Shown piece by piece: positions 9,562 through 18,418 of a stretch of 64,000 nucleotides of DNA (its first letter is position 1; each line of letters opens with the position of its first letter). The notes under the pieces are model-generated. The model worked only from the letters and a program-made list of their open reading frames with translations. It did no database searches and had not been told where the DNA came from. The stretch spans positions 203,317 through 267,316 of the forward strand of contig JADJTW010000005.1 of NCBI GenBank assembly GCA_016710965.1, in the 5' to 3' direction. The stretch is from Flavobacteriales bacterium. GTDB lineage: Bacteria; Bacteroidota; Bacteroidia; Flavobacteriales_F; PHOS-HE28. Both the position numbers and the translations under genes were made by a program.

Positions 9562-11394
9562 CTAGTGCTGCGCCGGCTTGTACTCCGGCACCATGCGTTG
9601 CATCGCTTCCACCACCACGTCGTTCTCCTTGGTGAGCAGTTCTTCCACCTGCTTGCCCACGACCGCAGCGTCAACGGGAGCAACCTTGCCGATCAGGATC
9701 CGCGGATGGTGCGTGGGCAGCGTGTTCTCGCTCGTGGCCAGCAGTTCCTCGTAGAGCTTCTCGCCCGGGCGCAAGCCCGTGTACACGATGGCGATCTCCG
9801 CGCCGGGCTCCTTCCCGCTCAGGCGGATCATCTTGTCCGCGAGGTCGGCAATGCGCACCGGCTCACCCATGTCGAACACGTAGATCTCGCCGCCGCTGCC
9901 CATGGCTGCTGCTTCCAACACCAGGCGGCACGCCTCGGGTATCGTCATGAAGAAGCGGTTCACCTCCGGGTGCGTCACCGTCACCGGTCCGCCCGCCGCG
10001 ATCTGCTTGCGGAAAAGCGGGATCACCGATCCACTGCTGCCCAGCACGTTGCCGAAGCGCGTGGTCACGAATCGTGTGGTGCAGCCTTGCGCGATCGCGC
10101 CGACGACCATTTCCGCCACGCGCTTGCTGGCGCCCATCACGCTCGTGGGATTCACGGCCTTGTCGGTGCTGATGAGCACGAAGCGCTCCACCTGATGCGC
10201 CGCAGCCAGTTCTGCGCAGATGCGCGTGCCGCCCACATTCGTGCGCACGGCCTCCGTGGGCTGCGCCTCCATCAGCGGCACATGCTTGTACGCTGCGGCG
10301 TGGAACACCACCTGTGGCCGATGAGCGGTGAAGACCTCCTCCATGCGCGCACGGTCGCGCACGTCCGCTACCAGCACCCGCAAGTTCGCGGCTCGTCCCT
10401 TGCTCATCAGATCCATCTCCACATCGTACAGCCCGCTTTCCGCGATATCCACCAGGACCAATGAAGCCGCACCCATCTGCGCCAGCTGCCGCACCAGTTC
10501 GCTGCCTATGCTTCCCGCAGCGCCCGTCACCATCACGCGCTTGCCCGCGATCAGTTCGCGAACGGCCTGTTGATCGAATTCGATCACTGCGCGTCCGAGC
10601 AAGTCCTCGATCCGAACCTCCTGTATCTGTCCTGCGCTCAGCTGGCCGTGGATCCAGTCGTTCACCGGCGGTATCGTCAGCACGCGCACTTTCGCCGCAA
10701 AGCAGGCATCCACCACGCGACGCCGGTGCTCCGGGTCGGGCTTGCCGATGGCGATGATCACCTGGTCTACCGCTTCATCGGCCAGCAGGGCTTCAAGCCG
10801 TTCGGCGGCATGGATCATCACACCTTCCAATCGCTTGCCTGCCTTCTGCGGTGCATCGTCCACGAAGGCGACCACCTCGTACTTCGCCGATCCTTCGCGC
10901 TCCAATGTGCGCTTGGTGATCAGCCCCGCCTCGCCAGCACCGTGGATCACCACGCGCACGCGCTCCTTGCCCGCACCGCGGCTTCGCAGGTGTACCAGCT
11001 TGAAGGCGATCCGCGAGGTGATCAGCAGCATGGCCGTGGCCATGAAGGCGGTGATGATGATGGCCCGTGGCAGGAAGTAGAAGCCGTCGAAGAAGAAGAA
11101 GCGCAGCACGCTCACCAGCCCGAAGGCCAGTGAACCCGCAAGGACCGTCAGGAAGATCCTGCGCGCATCGTCCGTGCCGGTATGGCGCACCATCTGGCGC
11201 GGAATGCCGGCGATCAGGAACGAAGCGCCGCGAATGAGCAGGAAGAGCGGCACCACTGGCAACAGCAGGTCCACCTCGTGCGGCGGCACCATGAAGTTGA
11301 ATCGCAGCAGATAAGCGGCCGCAAGTGCCACCAGGCACAGCACCAGATCGATGAGCAGAATGCCCCAGCGAGGGAAGAGGCGCGGCAAGGCCAT
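9562..11394 (-). CDS. Membrane nucleotide-sugar dehydratase/epimerase, FlaA1/CapD family
   Basis: The 610-residue form starting MALPRLFPRWG avoids overlap with the divergent epimerase. Four N-terminal helices (about 1-130) precede a CoA-binding-like Rossmann region (VVIHGAGEAGLITKRTL) and an extended SDR dehydratase domain with VTGAAGSIGSELVRQL near 300, HAAAYKHVPLMEAQP, the STDKAVNPTSVMGASKR active-site segment and TRFGNVLGSSGSVIPLF. Relatives convert UDP-GlcNAc to UDP-4-keto-6-deoxy sugars for O-antigen, capsule or glycoprotein glycans. The adjacent epimerase and glycosyltransferase support a role in surface polysaccharide synthesis. Confidence 0.93.
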   Translation of the reverse strand: MALPRLFPRWGILLIDLVLCLVALAAAYLLRFNFMVPPHEVDLLLPVVPLFLLIRGASFLIAGIPRQMVRHTGTDDARRIFLTVLAGSLAFGLVSVLRFFFFDGFYFLPRAIIITAFMATAMLLITSRIAFKLVHLRSRGAGKERVRVVIHGAGEAGLITKRTLEREGSAKYEVVAFVDDAPQKAGKRLEGVMIHAAERLEALLADEAVDQVIIAIGKPDPEHRRRVVDACFAAKVRVLTIPPVNDWIHGQLSAGQIQEVRIEDLLGRAVIEFDQQAVRELIAGKRVMVTGAAGSIGSELVRQLAQMGAASLVLVDIAESGLYDVEMDLMSKGRAANLRVLVADVRDRARMEEVFTAHRPQVVFHAAAYKHVPLMEAQPTEAVRTNVGGTRICAELAAAHQVERFVLISTDKAVNPTSVMGASKRVAEMVVGAIAQGCTTRFVTTRFGNVLGSSGSVIPLFRKQIAAGGPVTVTHPEVNRFFMTIPEACRLVLEAAAMGSGGEIYVFDMGEPVRIADLADKMIRLSGKEPGAEIAIVYTGLRPGEKLYEELLATSENTLPTHHPRILIGKVAPVDAAVVGKQVEELLTKENDVVVEAMQRMVPEYKPAQH

Positions 11395-11483
11395 GGCGAA
11401 CGCCGCCGAAGATAGACGGCCATGAATAGGCAGCTTCCCGGATAACATCCGTCTATTCGCATATTCGCCCACCACACCGAAAC

Positions 11484-12479
11484 ATGCCAGTATCACTCGT
11501 CACCGGCGGCGCCGGCTTCATGGGCGCGCACCTTGTCAAGGAACTCCTGTCCATGGGACACACTGTTGTCGCCCTCGACGACCTCAGCGGTGGCTTCGCC
11601 GATCAGGTGGATCCCCGCGCCACCTTCGTGCAAGGCTCCATCAACGACCACGAACTGGTGGAGAAGCTCTTCGCCGAGCATCACTTCACCTACGTCTATC
11701 ACCTGGCGGCATACGCTGCGGAAGGGCTCAGCCATTTCATCCGCCGGTTCAACTACACCAACAACCTCATCGGCAGCATCAACCTCATCAACGCCAGCGT
11801 CAAGCACGGTGTCAAGTGCTTCGTCTTCACCAGCAGCATTGCCGTGTACGGTGCCTTGCAACCGCCCATGCGCGAGGACATGCGACCCGTGCCCGAGGAT
11901 CCCTATGGCGTGGCCAAGCTCGCCGTGGAGATGGACCTCGCCGCAGCGCGCCACATGTTCGGTCTGGACTACGTCGTCTTCCGTCCGCACAACGTCTACG
12001 GCGAATACCAGAACATCGGCGACCGCTACCGCAACGTCATCGGCATCTTCATGAACCAGCTCATGCAAGGCCAACCCATGAGCATCTTCGGCGATGGCGA
12101 ACAGCAGCGTGCCTTCACTTACATCGGCGACATCGCACCCATCATGGCCGCCGCTGCGGAAACACCCTCGGCCTTCGGCGAGGTCTTCAACGTGGGTGCC
12201 GATACGCCCTACACCGTCAACCAGCTCGCCACGCTCGTGCAGGAAGCCATGGGCATCGGTGGTGACGTGAAGCACCTGCAAGCGCGCAACGAGGTCGTCT
12301 TCGCCTTCAGCGATCACAGCAAGGTGGAGCGCATCTTCGGCAAGCGCCGCGAAACCACACTCGCCGAAGGCCTGGCCCGCATGGCGCCATGGGCGAAAGC
12401 CACCGGTGCGCGCAAGAGCGGCCACTTCGGCAACATCGAGATCGAACAAGGATTGCCGCCGAGTTGGAGGGAGGGGTAG
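11484..12479 (+). CDS. NAD-dependent epimerase/dehydratase (extended SDR)
   Basis: This 331-residue extended short-chain dehydrogenase has the NAD-binding TGGAGFMGAHL at residues 7-17, a catalytic Ser in FTSSIAVYG and the YxxxK pair in DPYGVAKLAVE. FRPHNVYGEYQNIGDRY and the C-terminal FGDGEQQRAFTYIGDI match UDP-glucose 4-epimerase-like enzymes. It most likely interconverts a UDP-sugar for the polysaccharide pathway. It is divergent from the FlaA1-like gene, with 89 bases between starts that must hold both promoters. Confidence 0.92.
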   Translation: MPVSLVTGGAGFMGAHLVKELLSMGHTVVALDDLSGGFADQVDPRATFVQGSINDHELVEKLFAEHHFTYVYHLAAYAAEGLSHFIRRFNYTNNLIGSINLINASVKHGVKCFVFTSSIAVYGALQPPMREDMRPVPEDPYGVAKLAVEMDLAAARHMFGLDYVVFRPHNVYGEYQNIGDRYRNVIGIFMNQLMQGQPMSIFGDGEQQRAFTYIGDIAPIMAAAAETPSAFGEVFNVGADTPYTVNQLATLVQEAMGIGGDVKHLQARNEVVFAFSDHSKVERIFGKRRETTLAEGLARMAPWAKATGARKSGHFGNIEIEQGLPPSWREG

Positions 12480-12543
12480 GTGGGATAGGATCCCCTTTCT
12501 TCCGGACAGCAGCACGTTGGCCCGGATTGCTCCGCTCGCCCGA

Positions 12544-13407
12544 TCACTCCACCACGAACTTCACGCTCCGCGTATTGTTCGGTGCGATGAGCGACAACGA
12601 GTACACCCCCGCTGGAAGTGTCGCCGTTTCGACCGTCATCCGGCTGCCGGCACGTGCTGCTCCTACGGCTATGATCCGCCCAATGGCATCCCGCACTTCA
12701 AGGCCCCAAGCCACCTCGGTAGCCAGCCCTTCCAAGGTCAGTTGCTCGTGTGCTGGTACAGGCCACACGCGCAGCTCCTGCACGACCGCCGCTTCCGGCA
12801 CGCTCACCGAGCACACATCGCCCATGCAGAACGTCACCGTCGACGCCACCTGTCCTGTGTTGTTATCCAGGAAGGGCGGCGTGGAAGTGGTGGGCGAGGT
12901 GTCGCACACATCCACCTCGCCTTCTATGCTGCCATAATTCACCGTTACCCCGCTCACGCAGATATGGCCTTCGCCGTTGATCGTGCCGCCCATCTCCATG
13001 TTCACCGCCGTCAGCAGCGTGCCCGGTCCGCCCATCGCCAGCAGGCCATGGCTGAAGAAGTCCCCGTTCACATGCACCACGCCGTTGTTGAAGAGCTCGC
13101 CATCCACGTCCACGTACCCGGCCAGCAGCATCAAGCCATCGTTCACGATCCCTTCAAGCATGATCACCAGGTGGGGGCCGTCCATCGTCAGCACTGCACC
13201 GGCATTCACATGCAGCAGTTGCATCGTCAACTTCATGTTCGTGGTGAACTGCACCGTGTGCAGTATCTCCACGGTGTCCAGTTCCGGCACGCAATTGCAA
13301 TCCCAGGTGGTGGGGTCGATCCAATCGCCGTCCTGCACCGAAGTGACGGTTTGAGCCACGGCCGTTGAAGCCCACAACGCCATGGCAAGGATGAACGGAG
13401 AACGCAT
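12544..13407 (-). CDS. Secreted protein with T9SS type A sorting domain
   Basis: The start was placed at MRSPFILAMALWASTAVAQ, a clean signal peptide. The 160 residues after it are glycine- and hydrophobic-rich strands with a regular beta-helix look (VNDGLMLLAGYVDVDGELFN). A linker of Thr/Pro precedes the C-terminal domain, which begins LRVWPVPAHEQLTLEGL and ends RSVKFVVE, matching the type IX secretion sorting signal (W/Y-P-x-P ... VxKxVxx). It should be exported and cell-surface attached. No enzymatic motif is seen. It is convergent with the epimerase. Confidence 0.82.
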   Translation of the reverse strand: MRSPFILAMALWASTAVAQTVTSVQDGDWIDPTTWDCNCVPELDTVEILHTVQFTTNMKLTMQLLHVNAGAVLTMDGPHLVIMLEGIVNDGLMLLAGYVDVDGELFNNGVVHVNGDFFSHGLLAMGGPGTLLTAVNMEMGGTINGEGHICVSGVTVNYGSIEGEVDVCDTSPTTSTPPFLDNNTGQVASTVTFCMGDVCSVSVPEAAVVQELRVWPVPAHEQLTLEGLATEVAWGLEVRDAIGRIIAVGAARAGSRMTVETATLPAGVYSLSLIAPNNTRSVKFVVE

Positions 13408-13478
13408 GCACGAATCTAGGAAGGCCCGCCTGTACGTTCCGCCGCTCCACCATTCATCCCGGCTATATTCGGCCGCCA

Positions 13479-14606
13479 ATGCCCTCGATCCTTTTCGTAG
13501 CCAGCCATCGCTCGGGGCGCAGTCCCAATCAGCGCTTCCGGTTCGAGCAGTACATGGCTTTCCTGGAGTCGAACGGATTCCGTTGCGAGCTCAGCCACCT
13601 CGTTGAGGCCAGTGACGACAGTTTCTTGTATAAGCCCGGCCACTTCCTGGACAAGCTCCGCTTCGTGCGCCGCTGCGTCGCCAAGCGTCGCCGCGATGCG
13701 GCCCGCATGAAGGACTTCGACATCGTCTTCATCTGCCGCGAAGCGCTCATGACACGGAGCACCCACTTCGAGCGGGCCTTCCGCAAGGGCGGTGCGCGCA
13801 TCATCTACGACTTCGACGACAGCATCTGGCTCAGCAACGTCAGCGATGCCAACCGCAAATGGAGCTGGGTGAAGGACCCCAGCAAGACCAGCAAGCTCAT
13901 CGCCCTTGCCGATCGCGTCTTCGCCGGCAACGACTACCTCGCCGACTACGCCCGCGGCTTCAACAAGAACGTCGTGGTCGTGCCTACTACCATCGATACC
14001 GACGAGTACCAGCCGCGCGCCACGCGAGCGGAAGGGCCCATCGTCATCGGTTGGAGCGGGAGCATCACCACCATCCAGCACTTCCGCTATGCCATCCCTG
14101 CGCTCAAGGCCATCCGCGAACGTTACGGCGAGAAGGTCGCTTTCCGAATCGTTGGTGACGCGAGCTACCGCGTGCCCGAGCTGGGCATCGCGGGCCTGCC
14201 TTGGCGCAAGGACACCGAGCTGGACGACCTGCGCGCCATGGACATCGGCATCATGCCCCTGCCTGATGATGAATGGGCGCGCGGCAAGTGCGGGCTCAAG
14301 GGCTTGCAGTACATGGCCTTGGGCATTCCCACGCTCATGAGCCCCGTCGGCGTCAACAGCGCCATTATCCAGGACGGCTCCAACGGCTTCCTGGCGCACG
14401 ACACCGAAGAATGGGTGGCCAAGCTGTGCCGCCTCATCGACGATGCCGACCTTCGCGGCCGAATGGGTGCCGAGGCGCGCCGCTCCGTGGAAGAACACTG
14501 GAGCAAACGCGCCTGGCAAGACCGATACCTGCAACACTTCAACGACCTCATCCATGGAAGCCACGACCACCGAACTGAAGAAGACCGCGCTCACGCACGT
14601 GCATGA
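13479..14606 (+). CDS. Glycosyltransferase, GT4-like (GT-B fold)
   Basis: The 375-residue protein opens MPSILFVASHRSGRSPNQRF and has two Rossmann-like halves. The C-terminal half contains GPIVIGWSGSITTIQHF, LDDLRAMDIGIMPLPDDEW, KCGLKGLQYMALGIPTLMSP and VNSAIIQDGSNGFLAHDTEEW, the donor-binding pattern of GT4 retaining glycosyltransferases. It probably adds a sugar to a surface glycan made with the nearby dehydratase and epimerase. Its last 53 bases overlap the gcvT start in another frame. That is unusually long, and a slightly shorter real C-terminus or a sequencing indel is possible. Confidence 0.9.
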   Translation: MPSILFVASHRSGRSPNQRFRFEQYMAFLESNGFRCELSHLVEASDDSFLYKPGHFLDKLRFVRRCVAKRRRDAARMKDFDIVFICREALMTRSTHFERAFRKGGARIIYDFDDSIWLSNVSDANRKWSWVKDPSKTSKLIALADRVFAGNDYLADYARGFNKNVVVVPTTIDTDEYQPRATRAEGPIVIGWSGSITTIQHFRYAIPALKAIRERYGEKVAFRIVGDASYRVPELGIAGLPWRKDTELDDLRAMDIGIMPLPDDEWARGKCGLKGLQYMALGIPTLMSPVGVNSAIIQDGSNGFLAHDTEEWVAKLCRLIDDADLRGRMGAEARRSVEEHWSKRAWQDRYLQHFNDLIHGSHDHRTEEDRAHARA

Positions 14607-15669
14607 AGCCCTCGGGGCCAAGATGGTGCCCTTTGCCGGCTACCTCATGCCCGTGCAATACACCGGCGTGATCGATGAGCATGTGAACGTGCGCACCAAT
14701 GTGGGCATGTTCGACGTGAGCCACATGGGCGAGTTCCTCGTACGCGGTCCGGGCGCGCTGGACCTCATCCAGAAGGTCACCAGCAACGATGCCAGTAAGC
14801 TCGCCGTGGGCAAAGTTCAGTATAGCTGCCTGCCGAACAAAGAGGGCGGCATCGTGGACGACCTGCTCGTGTACCGCATGCAGCACAAGGACGATCATCA
14901 CTACGTGCTGGTGGTGAACGCCAGCAACATCGAGAAGGATTGGAACTGGATCAACTCCCTGAACACCTTCGACGCGCAACTGGAGAACATCAGCGACCGC
15001 ATGAGCCTGCTTGCTGTGCAAGGGCCCAAAGCCGTGGATACGTTGAAGGGCTTCTTCGCCGAGGACATCGTCAGCATGCCCTACTACACCGCCATGTACG
15101 CCGAGATGAAAGGGGTGGGGCTCGTCCTCATCAGCACCACAGGCTACACCGGCGCAGGCGGCTACGAAGTGTACATGCCGAATCCGCTAGCGGAGAAAGC
15201 CTGGAACGCCATCATGGAAGCTGGCAAACCGCATGGCATCAAAGCCACGGGCCTCGCTGCACGCGACACGCTGCGGCTGGAGATGGGCTTCTGCCTCTAT
15301 GGCAACGACATCGACGATACCACCTCGCCCATCGAGGCCGGGCTCGGTTGGATCACCAAGTTCACCAAGGACTTCACCAACAGTGCGGCCTTGAAAGCGC
15401 AGAAGGACAATGGCGTTGCGCGCAAGCTGGTCGGCTTCGAACTGCTCGACCGCGGCATCCCGCGCCACGACTACTCGGTCGTTGATGCAACGGGCAAGGT
15501 CATCGGCAAGGTCTCCAGCGGCACCATGAGCCCATCGCTTAACAAGCCCATCGGCCTAGCCTACGTGCCCGCCGCCAACGCCGCCCCTGGCAGCGAGATC
15601 CTCATAGACGTGCGCGGCAGGGCACTGAAAGGCGTTGTAGTGAAGATGCCCTTCCTCCAACAAGGCTGA
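14554..15669 (+). CDS. gcvT: Glycine cleavage system aminomethyltransferase (T protein)
   Basis: GcvT transfers the methylene group of glycine from the lipoylated H protein to tetrahydrofolate, releasing ammonia. The start at MEATTTELKKTALTHVHEAL was chosen because the longer frame only extends into the glycosyltransferase gene. The 371 residues match the family length. Typical segments are MVPFAGYLMPVQYTG, VGMFDVSHMGEF, GYTGAGGYEVYMPN, AARDTLRLEMGFCLYGNDID and the C-terminal VSSGTMSPSLNKPIGLAYVP. gcvH and gcvP are not in the window, which is normal for Bacteroidota. Confidence 0.96.
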   Translation: MEATTTELKKTALTHVHEALGAKMVPFAGYLMPVQYTGVIDEHVNVRTNVGMFDVSHMGEFLVRGPGALDLIQKVTSNDASKLAVGKVQYSCLPNKEGGIVDDLLVYRMQHKDDHHYVLVVNASNIEKDWNWINSLNTFDAQLENISDRMSLLAVQGPKAVDTLKGFFAEDIVSMPYYTAMYAEMKGVGLVLISTTGYTGAGGYEVYMPNPLAEKAWNAIMEAGKPHGIKATGLAARDTLRLEMGFCLYGNDIDDTTSPIEAGLGWITKFTKDFTNSAALKAQKDNGVARKLVGFELLDRGIPRHDYSVVDATGKVIGKVSSGTMSPSLNKPIGLAYVPAANAAPGSEILIDVRGRALKGVVVKMPFLQQG

Positions 15670-15673
15670 CTAT

Positions 15674-15737
15674 ATTCACCACGAAACCCGTTCGGGGCGC
15701 TTGTTTACGTCTGTGCCTCGGTGCCTCTGTGGTGAAT
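15674..15737. repeat. Small palindromic element at the comB start
   Basis: Nine-base inverted repeats ATTCACCAC (15674-15682) and GTGGTGAAT (15729-15737) bracket the gap between gcvT and comB. The right arm overlaps the first comB ATG. The right half contains GCCTCGGTGCCTCTGTGG, a sequence style I recall from dispersed intergenic repeats in many unrelated bacteria. It could be a mobile repeat remnant or a translation-affecting hairpin. Confidence 0.45.
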
Positions 15738-16488
15738 GAGTTCCATGCAGGACGAGATCCGCAATAGCGACTACAAGTACCGGGTGGAGACCTGCTTCGT
15801 CCCCGGCCAATACCCGCTGTACGCTGCGGACATGGGCATCGTGGTGGTCATCGATATCCTGCGTGCCACCAGTGCCATGGTAGCCGCCTTCGAGCACGGT
15901 GTCGATCGCATCATACCCGTGAGCACCATCGAGGAAGCCAGGCAGTACATCGGGCGTCCGGGCTACATCGCTGCAGCCGAGCGCAACGGCGAAGTGGTCG
16001 AGGGCTTCGCCTATGGCAATTCGCCATTGGCTTATGTGGACCAGGACCTGCGGGGCAAGACCATCGTGATGACCACCACCAACGGCACAAAGGCGATCAA
16101 CCTGGCCAAGAACGCGAAGCGCTTGGTGATCGGCTCCTTCCTCAATCTCACCGCGCTCAGCGATTGGCTATTGTCCCAGAACGAGAACGTCCTGCTGCTC
16201 TGTTCCGGATGGAAGGACAAATTCAACCTGGAGGACAGCGTGTTCGCAGGCGCCGTTATGGAACGGCTACTGGCCAGCGGCAAGTTCGGTGTTGAGGAGG
16301 ACAGCAGCATCGCTGCCAAGTACATGTACATGAGCGCGCGGGACAACTTCATGAGCATCCTCAAGGCAGCGCCCCGTCGTCGCCGCATCGAGCAATTGCA
16401 TCTGCTGCCCGATGCCAAGTACTGCCTCACGCCCGATTCCAGCACCGTCATCCCCATCCTTCGCGAAGGGGAGCTGGTGCGCTTGTAA
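15736..16488 (+). CDS. comB: 2-phosphosulfolactate phosphatase-like protein
   Basis: ComB-family proteins are Mg-dependent phosphatases that convert 2-phosphosulfolactate to sulfolactate. In bacteria outside methanogens the physiological substrate is often uncertain. The 250-residue protein has the signature segments VVVIDILRATSAMVAAFEHG, GRPGYIAAAERNGEVVEGF, GKTIVMTTTNGTKAI and VLLLCSGWKDKFNLEDSVFA. Two start codons (MSSM or the second Met) are possible, and the first lies inside an inverted repeat. It is followed after 3 bases by the next gene, so they are probably cotranscribed. Confidence 0.9.
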   Translation: MSSMQDEIRNSDYKYRVETCFVPGQYPLYAADMGIVVVIDILRATSAMVAAFEHGVDRIIPVSTIEEARQYIGRPGYIAAAERNGEVVEGFAYGNSPLAYVDQDLRGKTIVMTTTNGTKAINLAKNAKRLVIGSFLNLTALSDWLLSQNENVLLLCSGWKDKFNLEDSVFAGAVMERLLASGKFGVEEDSSIAAKYMYMSARDNFMSILKAAPRRRRIEQLHLLPDAKYCLTPDSSTVIPILREGELVRL

Positions 16489-16491
16489 GCC

Positions 16492-17496
16492 ATGCTGCGG
16501 CGCACGCTCCTTTTCCTGGCCGCCTTCACAGCGCTCACGATCCTCTTCGCACCCGCCATCGTTGAGCCCGCACGTGCCTGGGGTTTCTACGGCCACAAGC
16601 GCATCAACCGGATGGCTTGCTTCACCCTGCCGCCCGAGATGTTCGGCTTCTACAAGCGCCACATCGATTTCATCAGCGACCATGCCGTGGATCCCGATCG
16701 GCGTCGCTATGCGGTGCCCGATGAAGCACCGCGTCATTACATCGACATCGACCACTACGCCCACGGCGGTGTGGATCCCTTCACCGTGGTGCCACGCCAT
16801 TGGAAGGAGGCCGCCGCGAAGTTCACGGAGGATACCTTGAAGGCGTATGGCATCGTGCCCTGGCACATCCAGGTCGTCTACGCGCGCCTCATTGAAGCGT
16901 TCCAGCGCGGCGATGTCGATCGCATCCTTCGCTACAGTGCCGATCTGGGCCATTACGTTGCCGACGCCCACGTACCACTGCACACCACCGAGAACTACAA
17001 CGGCCAGCTTTCCAACCAGCACGGCATACATGCCTTCTGGGAGAGCCGGATCCCCGAGCTGAGCGCAGAGAGCTACGATCATCTTGTGGGCCGTGCATCG
17101 TACATCGACAAGCCGTTGGATGCAGCATGGGACGCCGTGCATGCCAGCCACCTCTGTGTCGATAGCGTGCTCTCCATCGAGAAGCGACTTAGCGAGGCCT
17201 TCCCCGATGACCAGAAATACATCTACGAGACGCGTGGCCGCAGCGCTATCCGTCTCTACAGTCGCGAGTACACCAAGGCCTACGAGGATGCCATGATGGG
17301 CATGGTGGAGCGCAGGATGAACGCCAGCATCATCACCCTCGGTGGCTTCTGGTACAGTGCATGGATCAACGCGGGCCAACCCGACCTCGATCGCTTCGAG
17401 CAGGCCGAGGTGAGCGACAGCCTCAAGGCCGTGCTCAAGGCCGAGCAGGAGCTATGGCAGGAGAACCAGAAGGGTTTCGGCAGGGAGCACGAGTAG
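16492..17496 (+). CDS. Zinc-dependent phospholipase C / S1-P1 nuclease-fold protein
   Basis: An N-terminal membrane or signal segment is followed by a mature N-terminus AWGFYGHKRINRM, in which the Trp and nearby His are zinc ligands in this fold. Further ligand candidates are HYIDIDHYAHG, YSADLGHYVADAHVPLH and QHGIHAFWESR, spaced as in zinc-dependent PLC and S1/P1 nucleases. The enzyme probably hydrolyses phosphodiesters of lipids or nucleic acid outside the cytoplasm, and the sequence alone does not decide which. It starts 3 bases after comB. Confidence 0.85.
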   Translation: MLRRTLLFLAAFTALTILFAPAIVEPARAWGFYGHKRINRMACFTLPPEMFGFYKRHIDFISDHAVDPDRRRYAVPDEAPRHYIDIDHYAHGGVDPFTVVPRHWKEAAAKFTEDTLKAYGIVPWHIQVVYARLIEAFQRGDVDRILRYSADLGHYVADAHVPLHTTENYNGQLSNQHGIHAFWESRIPELSAESYDHLVGRASYIDKPLDAAWDAVHASHLCVDSVLSIEKRLSEAFPDDQKYIYETRGRSAIRLYSREYTKAYEDAMMGMVERRMNASIITLGGFWYSAWINAGQPDLDRFEQAEVSDSLKAVLKAEQELWQENQKGFGREHE

Positions 17497-17546
17497 TTCA
17501 GGCAGAACACATTCATGAGTAATTCGACCGAATTCCATCACATCCG

Positions 17547-18344
17547 ATGAGATCGAACGCTATCATCCTTCTCTTTCTCCTTGCGAGCGCAACCAATGGT
17601 CAGGCAGGCGCATGGAAGCGCACCCTATCCGAGAATTCGAAAGCGTCCTATGAAGCTTTCGTATCGAAATATCCAACCAGCGAGTTCGCGGCTGAGGCGA
17701 AGAATAGGATCATGGAGATCGAAAGTGAGTTGTTATGGAATGAAGCGGTTTCAAACGATTCACTCGCAGCTTACGACCTGTATGCTGCACTCTATCCCGA
17801 TGGTCCGCACTTCGCATCGGCGATGGCCAAGGTGGACTCTTTGGAATGGGAAGCCACGACGACTAGTCGGTCGTTGCACAATTACCGGTACTACATCGAG
17901 GATCATCCTGATAGCAGATTCGTCACGAATGCACGGCAATGGATCGAGAACCTGGAGGCAAGGGCAAGAAGCAGCGAGGCGAGGACGAATTCTCAGGTGA
18001 ACGAGCTGGTCGATGAGATCGTCGCGCGCATCAACCCGTTCAAACTGGAGGAGGTCACCGCCATGCTTAATGAGCCTCATACCATCGTTTCGCGAGAGCA
18101 AATGAGATCCAGCGACGCAAGTCCACCTCAGAAGGTGAAGGTTCGCGCAATGACCCGGGCCGGGATCATCGATGTGTGGGTGGCCGGCAAATTTTGTCTT
18201 CGCCTGAGACGGCCCTCATTAACGCCCGAAGCGCGCCTGCTTTTCGAGGGCGCGCTCCTGCCGGGCTACAACGGCCAGGAGGAAGCACATTTCATCATGA
18301 TCGAGGGCCGGACGTATGACCATGACCTTGTGATACCTGAGTAA
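17547..18344 (+). CDS. Secreted protein with tetratricopeptide-like N-terminus
   Basis: The signal peptide is MRSNAIILLFLLASATNGQ. Residues 20-140 contain three repeats of the form SYEAFVSKYPTSEFAAEAKN, AYDLYAALYPDGPHFASAMA and YRYYIEDHPDSRFVTNARQW, reminiscent of the outer-membrane BamD/YbgF type TPR. The C-terminal 110 residues are unassigned. Codon use is visibly less GC-rich than in its neighbours, which may mean recent arrival. The function is unknown. Confidence 0.65.
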   Translation: MRSNAIILLFLLASATNGQAGAWKRTLSENSKASYEAFVSKYPTSEFAAEAKNRIMEIESELLWNEAVSNDSLAAYDLYAALYPDGPHFASAMAKVDSLEWEATTTSRSLHNYRYYIEDHPDSRFVTNARQWIENLEARARSSEARTNSQVNELVDEIVARINPFKLEEVTAMLNEPHTIVSREQMRSSDASPPQKVKVRAMTRAGIIDVWVAGKFCLRLRRPSLTPEARLLFEGALLPGYNGQEEAHFIMIEGRTYDHDLVIPE

Positions 18345-18418
18345 TACGGAATTGACGCGATTTGAGTGCTGCGTTCAGGTCACAGCGTACTTGCGGCGGC
18401 AGTGAGTTCCTGGATAGC

